This document shows, piece after piece, positions 30,802 to 40,596 of a stretch of 64,000 nucleotides of DNA. The stretch comes from Prorocentrum cordatum. Its lineage: Eukaryota; Sar; Dinophyceae; Prorocentrales; Prorocentraceae. Position numbers and translations under genes: made by a program. Where the stretch lies: assembly GCA_963575745.1 (NCBI GenBank), contig CAUYUJ010017990.1:1-64000 (forward strand), in the 5' to 3' direction. Each line of letters opens with the position of its first letter. The first letter of the stretch is position 1. The notes under the pieces are model-generated. The model did not search any database. It saw only the letters and a program-made list of their open reading frames with translations, and was not told where the DNA came from.

Positions 30802-32790
30802 CCACCCTTCGGGTGATAAGGAGGTTCGCGGGGGGGGGGAGGAACCAACGTCTCACTCGTCGGTCTCACTATCTACCTCACTATCGATCTCACGATCGGT
30901 CGATATCACTCGATCTATTTCATTCTATCGATGTCACAATCGATATGCCTATCGATCTCACCATCGATCTCACTATCCATCTCACAATGTATACAGTTAT
31001 ACATAAACATATATTTATATATATATATCACATTCGGCCTCACTATTGATATCCCTATCGATACCACACCTGATCTCACAATCAACGTCACCATCATCAT
31101 CAGTGTCATCACCGTCATCAGCATCATCATCAGGACACCCTCATCATCATGACAGCACCACCATCATCAACATCATCATCATCACCGGCATCATCACCGT
31201 GACACCATCATCGTCACCATCATCATCAGCAACATCATCACCATCGGGACATCATCATCATCATCAGAACACCATCATCATCATCATCGTCCCATCATCA
31301 CAAGCATGAACCACATCATCAACATCATCATCATTACCGGGACACCATCATCAGCAACCTCAGCATCATCAACATAATCATCATCGGGACACCGTCGATA
31401 TCGTCACCATCATCACCATCATTATCATCGAGACACCACCATCAAGATCAGCATCGTCATCATCATCGGGTCACCATCATCAAATTCATCACAACCTCAC
31501 CATGATCCCCATCATCAACCGCATCATCCTCGTCATCAACATCATCATCATCGAACACCATCACCGTCATCATCGTCACCATCATGATAAGGTCACCATC
31601 ATCATTATGATCATCAGCATCATCAACGGCATCATCATCAACATCATCATCGGGACACCATCATCCTACTCATCATCACCATCATCATCTCATCATCTCC
31701 TTATCATCAACATCATCAGGACCATCAACATCATCATCATCAGGACAACATCATCATCCGTAGCATCAGCATGTCGAATCAACACCATCATCATCGGGAT
31801 ACCATCATCATCACCACCATGACCATCATCATCATCACCATCATCGGGACACCATCATCGTCACAAACATCTTCATCAGCATCATCATCATCGGGGCACC
31901 ACCATCATCATCGGAACTCTACCACCATAATCATCACCATCCAATCATCATCACGCAAAACACCATCATCATCATCTTGGGACACCATCATCATCATCCT
32001 CAGCATAATCATCACCGACATCATCATCATCGGGACACCATCATCGTCACCATCATCATCACCATCCTCATCATCATCAGGGCACCATCATCATCATTAG
32101 TTAGCATTAGCATCATCATCATTTGGGCCACCACCATCTAACTCACCATCATCATCGCATCATCATCATCCTCATCCTCAACAGCATCGTCTTGATCATC
32201 ATGGGGACACCATCATCAGCATCATCATCAACATCAGCATCATCAGGACACCATCATCATCACCATCAGCATCATTAACCGCATCATCATCAACATCATC
32301 ATCATCATCATCATCGGGACACCGTCATCTGTCATCAGCATCACCTTCACCATCGCCACCATCTCATCATCTCATCATCATCAACATCATCAGGATCATC
32401 AAAATCATCTTCATCAGCATCGGGACACCATTATCACCATCTGCAACATCATTCTTATTATCATCATCATCATCATCATCATCTTCATCGGGACACCGTC
32501 ATCATCACCACCATTGCCATCATCATCATCAGCATTACATTCAGCACCATCATCAACAACATCGTCATCATCATCATCATCATAATCATCATCATCATCA
32601 TCATCATCATCGGGACACCGACGGGACACAGGCGGGACACCGCGCGGCACCAGTTTGGAAGGGAGACGTGTGGTTTGGCCGCGCCTCAGCCAGAGGCGGG
32701 GCATTTCTCGCCCGCCCACGCAGCTTCGCCTCGCCCGCACGCACGGCACGCACGAACACGAAACCGAAACCGATGTCCCGGTAGGGGGGG
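30802..32790 (+). mobile_element. CAT-array element, copy A (about 2.0 kb)
   Basis: The conserved left end CACCCTTCGGGTGATAAGG is followed by degenerate CTATCGATCTCA repeats (30860-30990), a TA tract (31015-31028), and a ~1.5-kb array of CATCATCATC with interspersed GGGACACC (31090-32635). The conserved right end contains GACACCGCGCGGCACCAG and ends ACACGAAACCGAAACCGAT then GGTAGGGG. Copy B at 46810-48724 has the same parts in the same order and orientation. Long ORFs here come from the trinucleotide array and are not genes. Confidence 0.8.
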
Positions 32791-32926
32791 CCCCCCGTTC
32801 CACTTGGATCTCACCCCCTCACCTCAGATGAATGGAAAGGAGGGGGTGGAGGAGAAGGGGGGAAAGATGGGGAAGAGGAGGAGGATGAGGAAGATGATGA
32901 GGTAGTGATGTCGCTTTGCCCACAAG

Positions 32927-33802
32927 GCATCGCGACATGGTCGCACTGAGATTGCGTGGATTCGCCAACGTCGTGACCGTTTGACAGCTGAGATCGCTGC
33001 AAATGGTGCAGCTCCGAGCACGCTCCAGACCATGCGTGATGCACGAGCGGCCAGTGCCACCACATGGGGCGACTGTCGCCAGAAGGAGGTGAAATTCAAT
33101 CGTGACAAGAGCCGGCAGAAAAAAATGGAGGCCATCACAACTAAACTCCTGCCACGCTGTGACACGACATCCAGGGGCCGACGCGCTGCAAAATCACATC
33201 AGCTTCGCTCGTGCCGGCTAGCAGTGGGCAGACGGATTGCAGACTACAAGAAACGCAAGTTTATGATGGCTAAGCCGATCACGCTCGACATTGCTAGTGA
33301 ACGAATTTGTCTTGGAGTTGGCATTGCAGCGGCAGATGTCGCCCGCTGCATCCGCGAGCACCGTGCTGTGTTGACTACGCGAAGATTGGACGCCCATTTC
33401 TTTATTGTGACGAGCCCTGTGTCTCCGGGGCATGGTATTCATCTGATTAGTTACATGTGCGGCAAGGCCGTGGCGACGCCAGAGTTCGCCAACACCAGCG
33501 GTCAGCAGGGTGCCTGCTTGAAGTACTTCAACCGGCTTCAGGTCAAGCGGCGGTTGTGGATCACGCCGAGGTTCGCCAGGTCCCACGAGCGCTTGGTGAG
33601 AATATTACTTCGCGTGCGTGACCGTGCCGGGTCCCGGCGGACTATTCTGGAGACGCTCGAAGCGTTCAAGGCCGAGTCTGATCTACGACAGCAGGGCCCA
33701 CGGAGAACGTGGAGGACTATGGAGGTGCTGGCCCTCTGCGCGAAGACGGAGAAGTCCACCAGCGAGGACAGCAGCCCCCCTTGCATGTGGGATGGAAAGT
33801 AA
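32927..33802 (+). CDS. Transposase-like gene, C-terminal exon
   Basis: Open from 32909, after a CACAAG acceptor at 32926. Joined to 24030 in phase 0, the protein reads GKRSRRE then ASRHGRTEIAWIRQRRDRL, which suits this gene family (a basic stretch, then a TEIAW..RR helix). The frame continues for 291 codons and stops TAA at 33800-33802. It is basic, with KSHQLRSCRLAVGRRIADYK and a CLKYFNRLQVKRRLWITPRF block. Base composition is normal coding, unlike the repeats on both sides. It could be a separate gene; the shared phase and family order favour the same one. Confidence 0.45.
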   Translation, partial: ASRHGRTEIAWIRQRRDRLTAEIAANGAAPSTLQTMRDARAASATTWGDCRQKEVKFNRDKSRQKKMEAITTKLLPRCDTTSRGRRAAKSHQLRSCRLAVGRRIADYKKRKFMMAKPITLDIASERICLGVGIAAADVARCIREHRAVLTTRRLDAHFFIVTSPVSPGHGIHLISYMCGKAVATPEFANTSGQQGACLKYFNRLQVKRRLWITPRFARSHERLVRILLRVRDRAGSRRTILETLEAFKAESDLRQQGPRRTWRTMEVLALCAKTEKSTSEDSSPPCMWDGK

Positions 33803-34600
33803 TATGGACGCGGCGACTAGGAGGCGGCGAACAGGAGGGGGAGGAAAAAAGGGCGAGGGTGAGGAGGGCGAGGATGATGAGGGGTGCGAGGATGAGGGGG
33901 CACATGATGGTCCGAGAGGTATCCTTGTCATCCATGTGCTGGTCCTACTGGCCTCCACCTCCTTATCACCCTCTACCCCGCCCATATGATGCCCCCCCTT
34001 ATCCTCCCCCTCATCCTATTCCTCCTCCTCCTCCTCCTTCTCCTGGTCCGCCTCCTCCTCATCCTACCTTCTTCCTGGGTCGCCCTCGTCCCCATTGTCC
34101 GTCGTCGCCTTCCTCTGCCTTATCCAAGCCATTCCACTTACACGTCCTGCTGCTACTGAAGCCCATCCCCCCCGTCGCCGCCGGGAGGAGTTCCGGGGGG
34201 AGCGCAACGTGCTGGACCTCGAGATGTTCGAGGCCTTCATCGCCCGGCTGGACGCCGGCGCGTCCCGGTCGGGCGGGTGCCAGCGGTAGCGGGTGCTGCC
34301 GGCGTTGCTCGCAGTCAGAATTATGGATGGCGCTCGTGGGGAGAGCACCAAAACAATGACAATTGTCGTGTGTGTGGGGGGGGGGGCAGATGCCCTGGGC
34401 CTGCCTCGGGCCTTCCAGGGTCGTAGGGCCGTGTTCCAGAGGTCACGAGCATAGTTAGGAGGCTTATTGTGGGGCCCATGGGGTTATGTAGACGTGGAGC
34501 TCCCTTATGGGGCTAGGTGGAGCTCCCTATGGGGTTACGTCCTCGTTTAAACGCCATTTTGGCACAACCCTCACACGCTTCGTAGCCCCATAGGGAGCCC
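33803..34600. other. Spacer with GGA/CCT-rich tracts; no firm gene
   Basis: GGCGAGGATGAGG-like repeats (33830-33905) and CCTCCT repeats (34015-34075). A short plus-strand frame at 34170-34289 (RREEFRGERNVLDLEMFEAF) is protein-like and could be an exon. The stretch 34440-34600 is unique-looking. Confidence 0.35.
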
Positions 34601-34679
34601 CACGGAGGTCCTTAATACCCGACGACCTTAGACGTCAGCTTCGATAGATGTTTCCAACGTGGGATCTCTCGAAAAAGTG

Positions 34680-35290
34680 GAACGTTCTGGATCCTCGGGT
34701 CTCGAACGGGGGATCGCTCCAAAGCCCGAACGTTCCACGCCTTCGAGCGGGGTCTCGAACGCGAGATCTCTCGAAGGTCTGGAACGTTCCACACCTTCGG
34801 GATATCTCACGTCCGAGACCCCTCGAAGGTGTGGAACGTCCCGCACATTCGAGCGATCTCACGTTCGAGACCCCTCTCGAAGGTGTGGAACGTTCCACAC
34901 CTTCGGGAGATCTCACGTTCGAGACCCCTCTCGAAGGTGTGGAACGTGCCACACCTTCGAGAGATCTCACGTTCGAGACCCCTCTCGAAGGTGTGGAACG
35001 TTCCACACCTTCGAGAGATCCCACGTTCGAGAACCCTCTCGAAGGTCTGGAACGTTCCACACCTTCGAGAGATCTCACGTTCGAGACCCCTCTCGAAGGT
35101 GTGAAACGTTCCACACCTTCGAGAGATCTCACGTTCGAGACCCCTCTCGAAGGTGTGGAACGTTCCACACCTTCGAGAGATCTCACGTTCGAGACCCCTC
35201 TCGAAGGTGTGGAACGTTCCACACCTTCGAGAGATCTCACGTTCGAGGCCCATCTCGAAGGTTTGGACCATTCCAGACCTTCGAGACGCC
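34680..35290. repeat. 54-bp palindromic satellite, about 10 copies
   Basis: The period is 54 bp. Each unit contains a 30-bp palindrome whose half is TCGAAGGTGTGGAAC. It also has a second dyad, CCTTCGAGAG facing CTCTCGAAGG. Early copies (34680-34850) are degenerate and later ones nearly identical. Since 54 is divisible by three, long ORFs appear on both strands; I regard them as artefacts. Confidence 0.9.
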
Positions 35291-35342
35291 ACACCTTGGG
35301 GGGGGGTCTCGTCACACCTGAAAACGACACTCATGTTGGACC

Positions 35343-35444
35343 CCTGTCGAGAGGAGGGGGTGGATTCACCTCCTGCTCTCGAAGGTGTGGAACGTTCCAC
35401 ACCTTCGAGAGCAGGAGGTGGATCCACCCCCTCCTCTCGACAGG
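35343..35444. repeat. 102-bp near-perfect palindrome
   Basis: Arms are 35343-35393 and 35394-35444, centred on GGAACGTTCC, with one visible mismatch pair (GGATTCACC against GGTGGATCC). The inner 30 bp is the core palindrome of the adjacent satellite and the outer arms (GAGAGGAGGGGGTGGAT) are new. A degenerate relative is at 36605-36690. Confidence 0.85.
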
Positions 35445-36589
35445 CCCCCCCTGTTTGATCGCATCCCTTACGGCGCCTGAAGGAGGACTGAAATCGAAAA
35501 CTTGCGCTGAGGCCCTTTTGGGTCATCGCGTGGGGTCGGGCGCTCACGCCGTGGACCTCCCAGGGTGGAACTGCGGGGCTATTGCCGCAGCCATGCGGGT
35601 CGCGAGATGACCCCCATGCTTCTGAACGGATCGGGAACTCGTCTGGCCGTGGCCTCCCATCCTCACGCTCCCCCAGCATGCCGCTCTCCTTCAGATATCT
35701 TCTTACCCCGTCTGCAATCCCCCCTCGCATGTCCTCAGTCCGCTCGTCTATCCTCGACGTCATCCGTTGCTTTCTGTGATGTCGCCATTGGTGGGCTGGA
35801 CCACGAGTTGCATGGGTGGCGCATTTCCCAACCTTGTTGCTCTAGTCTCGACGCTTCGCGCATCCCCGCCAGCCCATCCATAAACGGTGTCCAGGCGCGT
35901 TGTCTCTCAGAGTCTTCTCAGATGTCTCTTGGTAGTTTTTGGGGGCGTCTCTTGGGGCGCATTGGTGGCATATTGGCGGTCCAGTGGCCTCTTGGAGCAC
36001 ATCGGGTGCCTCGGGGAGCCTTTTAGGGCCTTGGGGGGTCTCCTGGGAGCCTCCTGGATGCATCTCGGGGCCTTCTGGGTGCGCTCTTGGGCGGGCAAGT
36101 CCAGGGGGGGGGCATTGGGGGGCAAGCCCTTCCCCAGAGGGACGATGGAAGGGTGGAAGAAGAAACTCTGTACACCACCTACGCCCAGAGGGCTGGCGGG
36201 TTGCAATTGATATCCCAGCTTCGTTACTCAGCCGTGTGATCTCAGCGATCACTTTGGCTGACTGACTACACGCCGCGACTCGGGCGACGGCGGCGCCCAA
36301 GGGGCGGAGGAGTAGTCCTGGCGCGCGCGGTGGGTCGATAGTCTGCGCCCAAGAGGGCTGGTGGGATTCCCCTGGCAGTGTTTGTCGTAAATGTGGTTTG
36401 CACTTCGGTGGGTTCATCCAACGCAACATGCCGCAACCTATGGCACAGCAACCTATGGCGTAACAATGTTTGTCACGTGCGCGCCAAACCGCACACGCAT
36501 GTCTCACCGTATAGCCTGCACACACCGCCACACTGCAATAACTCACTGTTTGGGGTCCACGCTGGCATCTTGAAGCGAAGCTTGCATGA
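35445..36589 (+). repeat. Rep-C dispersed repeat, copy 1
   Basis: Shares with copies 2 and 3 the words GTGGAACTGCGGGGCTATTG, CCTTGTTGCTC and GACGCTTCGCG. CTTGG-type DNA and the stem-loop box (36176) follow. A stretch at 36228-36335 matches the 5' end of the gene at 40597 (GTGATCTCAGCGATCAC, then CGGCGCCCAAGGGGCGG). Confidence 0.75.
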
Positions 36590-37700
36590 GTACGATCGAT
36601 CTTCAGAAAACGCACCTGCTCTCCAAGGTGCGGAACGTTCCACACCTTCAAGCGCAGGAGGTGGATCACCCCGCCCTCTCGACACGCCCCCCCCCTCATG
36701 TTTGGGCGCATCCTTTGCCACGCCTTGGGGAGGAACGAACAGCCCAATTGGATTATCGCGTGGGTTCGGGCGCTCATGCCGTGGACCTCTGGGGCCATAA
36801 TTGGTTTCACGGCTGGGGGCGGCTCGTAAAATTGGCGCGCTCTGGGTGGAACTGCGGGGCTATTGTCGCAGTAGCCGCGTGGGTCGCGACAGGGCCCCCC
36901 CTGCTTCTGAAGGGTTCGGGAAGTCGTCTGGCCGCGGTCTGCTATCCTCGCGCCCCTCCAACATGCCACGCACCTCCATGCAAATATTTTTTCTCCCTCC
37001 ACATGTCATCCATCCGTTCATCAATCCTCGACGTCCTCATTTGTTTTCTGTGATGCCGCCCTCGATGGGCTGGGCCAAGAATGACATGGGTGGCATGTCC
37101 CAGCCTTGTTGCTCAAGCTAGTTTCGACGCTTCGCGTATCCCCGCCAACCCATCTTTAAACGGTGCCCATGCGAGTTGCCTTTTTTTCAGAGTCTTCTCG
37201 GATATCTCTTGGCAGTTTTTGGGAAACTAGTTTGAGGCGCATTGGTGGTATCTTGGCGGTCCTGGGGGCATCTTGGGGCCTTTTGGGTGCATCTTGTGGC
37301 CCTCTGGAGGCGCTCTAGGGCGCCCGCGGGCCAGGGGGGGGGGAATGGGGGATAGGGCAAGCCCCTCCTCGAAGGGGACGAGGGGGAGGTGGAAGAAGAC
37401 GCGCTCTACTCCACCTACGCCCAGACCTCGCAGAGGGCTGGCGGGTTGTAGCTGATATCCCATTGCTCAACCGTGCGATCTCAGCGATCATTGTGACTGA
37501 CTGGCTACATACACACTGAGACTCGGACGATGGCGCCCAGGGGGCGGACGGGTCGCCCTGGCGCGCGCGGTGGGTCGAGAGTCTGCGCCCATGAGGGTTG
37601 GTGGGATTCCCCTGACAGTGTTTGCCTTAAATTTAAAGAAAGGGGTTCGCACTTAGGTGTGTTCATCCATCGCTCTATGCTGTAACCTATGGCGAACCAG
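36590..37700 (+). repeat. Rep-C dispersed repeat, copy 2
   Basis: Starts with a degenerate relative of the large palindrome, then follows copy 1 throughout, including GCTGATATCCC, GTGCGATCTCAGCGATCA and GACGATGGCGCCCAGGGGGC (37465-37545), which keep the gene's ATG. Confidence 0.75.
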
Positions 37701-39340
37701 CCTATCGCGTACAAGGCTGGTCACGTACGGGCAGAGCCGCCCCGCGACGGCGAGGATGGCCACCGCTTCCCATTCCCGCCCACGCCCCGGGGAGCAAGGC
37801 CGCCCTGCGAGGGCGGGAAGGGCCGCCCCCGGGCCCCTAAGCCTCATGTTTCACCGTGTTTCACCATGGCAACATCTGAGTGAGTTGTTGTGTTCCCGCC
37901 TTTTACTTGGCATCGCTCGGACGTGTGCATTTTTTCTGTCGGCGAGGACCATCGCGGGGCACCCGTGATCATCTGGCGAAAACAACACGCACGAAACCGA
38001 ACAACAACATAGGAAATGGAGGTCCGGAGATTGCCAGTTTAAGGGCGAAGCCTTCGTCCCAGGAGGTGAGCCACATGGCACTGTTGCTGTGCGACGTGCA
38101 TCCGCATTCGGACGCTTGCGCTTGTCATCTGCGTGTCTATATCTAATGACCGTCGGCCTATCCCATATCGTGCTTGGTTGGTGGGTCAGAGGCCTCATGG
38201 TATGTTGGACCTCCAAGATGGCCCAATGCGCCCAAGACATAGCCTCTGCCATACCTCCAAGAGGCCCCAAAACAGCCCGAGTGTAATTCGCTAAAACCCT
38301 TCAAACACTTCAGGGACATCAGTGCTTTTGGCATTCTCGCCTTTTCGCGTCCGATGGGCCTCCTCTGGGACCTCAAGATGGCCCCAAGATGGCCCACGAG
38401 AGCCCCAAGAGGGGCCCACGAAGGCCCACGACGGCCCCATGATCGCCCAAGAGGCGCCCAAGAACGCCCCACGAGAGCACCGCGACGCCATTTTTCAGCA
38501 TCCGAGGGGACGGTGATAATTCTTGGCGCCTCGCGTATCCCCACCAGCCCATCCAGAAACGATGACCAGGTGAGTTGGTCAATCAGGGACGCCTGGAAGC
38601 ACGCGGTCGCACAGCTGTCTTGGAAGCGTCAAAACAGGGCGGGTCGTACCTTGGGCCAAAGAGCACAGACCTTTGCGCAGTGAAGTTTAAGACAGAAATC
38701 AATGCAAGATGCGCCATAGTGCTCCCTTTGGCAAGCGTCTCTGGCGCAGGTTCCTGTATCTACGATCCGACGCCATCGGCGCGCATATTAGAGTCGCATC
38801 TCGGTGGACACCCTTGATCTTAACCCTTGCACTGATTTGTATCTTAAGCTCGCGTGCGTTTCGAAATTGCTCAGGTGCTGGTGCTGCTGCCTGTGCTGCT
38901 GATGATGCTGTTGCTGTCGCTGCTGTTGTTGATGCCTGTGCTAATGTTACTGGTGCTGGTGCTGGTGCTGCTGCTGGTGCTGCTGCTTGTGGTGCTCCTG
39001 CCTGCTGCTGGTGGTGCTGTTGCTGGGGCCATCTTTGGGGTAGGATGAGAAAGCTGATGAGGAGGATGAAGAACGGAGAAGGGGAACGATGAAGAGGATG
39101 ACGAGCAGGAACGCGTTGAGGATGCCACAGCCCTTTGGAAGCGAAAAGACGATAATGACTGACACATTGATTTTCCTTAGGCTTTAAACATATTTTGGTA
39201 TCTTGGAGGGTGCCGTTGGAGGCTCGAAAGGCACTTGGATCCGTCCTGGGGCAGCCTGGAGGCCTCTTGGATGTGTGTCGGAGGCTATCTTGGGCCATCT
39301 TGAGCTATCTTGGGCCATTTTGATTGCCATCTTGCGCTCT
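37701..39340. repeat. Spacer and dispersed repeats between Rep-C copies 2 and 3
   Basis: 37701-38170 is unique-looking with no gene recognised. CCAAG-type repeats lie at 38210-38490, and the box CTCGCGTATCCCCACCAGCC at 38532. A GTGCTG-rich tract at 38870-39030 ends GCTGGGGCCATCTTTGGGGT, as at 16385. CTTGG-type DNA begins again at 39200. Confidence 0.5.
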
Positions 39341-39347
39341 CTGAGAC

Positions 39348-39605
39348 CCTCTGGGAGCCATCTTGAGCCAAACAGGACCCTCTAACCCCTCGGGACCGCG
39401 CCGTCCAGACCCAAGGTGGGGGGGGGGGGGGGTATATCAGGGAGGTTGGAATCAGAAGCGCTCTAGACCACCGCCCAGAGGGCTGGTGGGATTGAGAGAC
39501 CTCCTCTTTTTGAGCCATGGGGCCCAAGATGACCCCACGAGGCCTCCCATCCTCTCCCAAAGACCCTCCGCCCCGCCCTTTGGCCCACGATGACTCCAAG
39601 AGAGC
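39348..39605. mobile_element. Short element with inverted ends (MITE-like), second copy
   Basis: Left end GGGAGCCATCTTGAGCC, right end GGCCCACGATGACTCC. The stem-loop box is inside at 39468-39490, and a poly-G run at 39418-39432. It matches 18552-18790. Confidence 0.6.
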
Positions 39606-39849
39606 CCAAGATAGCCCAGTATGACTTTCAAACTAGCTTAAGATAGCCAAGCATGGCTCAAGATAGCCTCCGGCAGCCTTCCGAAGCCTCAAGGCAACCT
39701 CAAGATGGTCCAATATAGCCGAGCATGGCTCTGACATTTAATAGCCTCCGACCACCATTAGCCGAGCATGCAAGATAGCCTCCAAGAGGCCTCAAGAAAA
39801 CTGGCACTCGATATGGATGGGTTGGTGGGGATACGCGAAGCGTCAAGAG
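39606..39849. repeat. Rep-B, copy 3
   Basis: Same words as at 18768-19035, ending GGATACGCGAAGCGTC at 39843. Confidence 0.75.
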
Positions 39850-40596
39850 TTGGCGCGCTCTGGGTGGAACTGCGGAGCTATTGCTGCAGCCGTGCGGGTC
39901 GCGACATGACTCCCCCCTGTTTCTGAAGGGATCGAGAACTCGTCCAACCGTGTCCTCCCAACCTCCTGTGCTCCTCCAGCATGCCGCCCTCCTCCATGAA
40001 GATATATTCTCACCCCCGTCTGCCCTCCATCATAGTCCCCCTCCAAGACGTCCTAATTTGCTTTCTGTGGTGCCGCCCTCGGTGGGCTGCGCCAAGAGTG
40101 GCATGGATGATATATCCCAGCCTTGTTGCTCAAGCTAGTCTCGACGCTTCGCGTGTCCCCACCAGCCCATCCATAAACGGTGCCCAGTCGAGTTGCCTCT
40201 CAGAGTCTTCTCGGATGTCACTTGGCAATTTTGTGGGAGCCTCTTGGAGCGTCTTCGGGGCCTCTTGGCGGTCCCGGGAACCTCTTGGAGCGTATTGGGG
40301 TCCTCGGGTGGCCTCTTGGGGCCTTGGGGGGGTTTCTTAGAAGCCGCATCGAGGGATCTTGGGCGCATCTTGGGGCCTTCTGGGCGCATCTTGGGGCCCT
40401 CTGGAGGCGCCCAGACGCCCACGGCCCAGGAAGCCCACCGGAAAGGGAAGAGGGAGGTTTGGAAGATGAAACGCTCCACACCACCAGCGCCCAGAGGACT
40501 GGCGTGATTTAGCTGACATCCCAGCCTTGTTGTTCAAGCTATTTATTCAGCAGCGCCGTGCGATCTCAGCGACCACACAGACCAAGACTGACGACG
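39850..40596 (+). repeat. Rep-C, copy 3, running into the 5' end of a gene
   Basis: Aligns with copies 1 and 2 and continues without a break into the start codon at 40597. The sequence AGCCTTGTTGCTCAAG (40119-40134) and its variant with TTCAAG (40522-40538) resemble a decayed spliced leader (AGCC, T-rich, CTCAAG). Confidence 0.65.

Larger units (their letters stand above)
19103..33802 (+). pseudogene. Broken multi-exon transposase-like gene spanning 14.7 kb
   Basis: Four coding blocks (19729-20270, 20448-20707, 22788-24030, 32927-33802) join in phase through introns with GT-AG, GA-AG and GC-AG borders. A possible fifth, upstream block (19125-19540) has a CRESDCGTC cysteine cluster. From memory, the joined protein follows a dinoflagellate transposase-like family: an N-terminal zinc-finger-like part, QDGSGHNLITRC, TDAAADELA, RRKTSRPWNADPYL, RFFDRETYDIS, FEVFDVSRY, and a C-terminal TSGLEQMLSK block comparable to the hAT dimerisation region. 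Two in-frame TAA codons (20553, 22828) and a likely one-base shift near 19780 argue that this copy is dead. An alternative is UAA read-through. The superfamily assignment is tentative. Confidence 0.5.

Noticed and set aside
31046-32100. ORFs rich in Ile, His and Ser in the CAT arrays (also 47109-48740)
   Set aside because: Trinucleotide arrays without stop codons in any frame; no codon-level conservation between copies A and B.
34545-34570. GCCATTTTGGCACAA as a spliced-leader relic
   Set aside because: Only an 11-base core matches, and similar cores (for example at 18049) arise from GCCATCTTGG repeats.
34648-35763. Three overlapping ORFs of 220-320 codons on both strands
   Set aside because: They arise from the 54-bp satellite, whose period is divisible by three and which lacks stops; the peptides are mere repeats of the unit.
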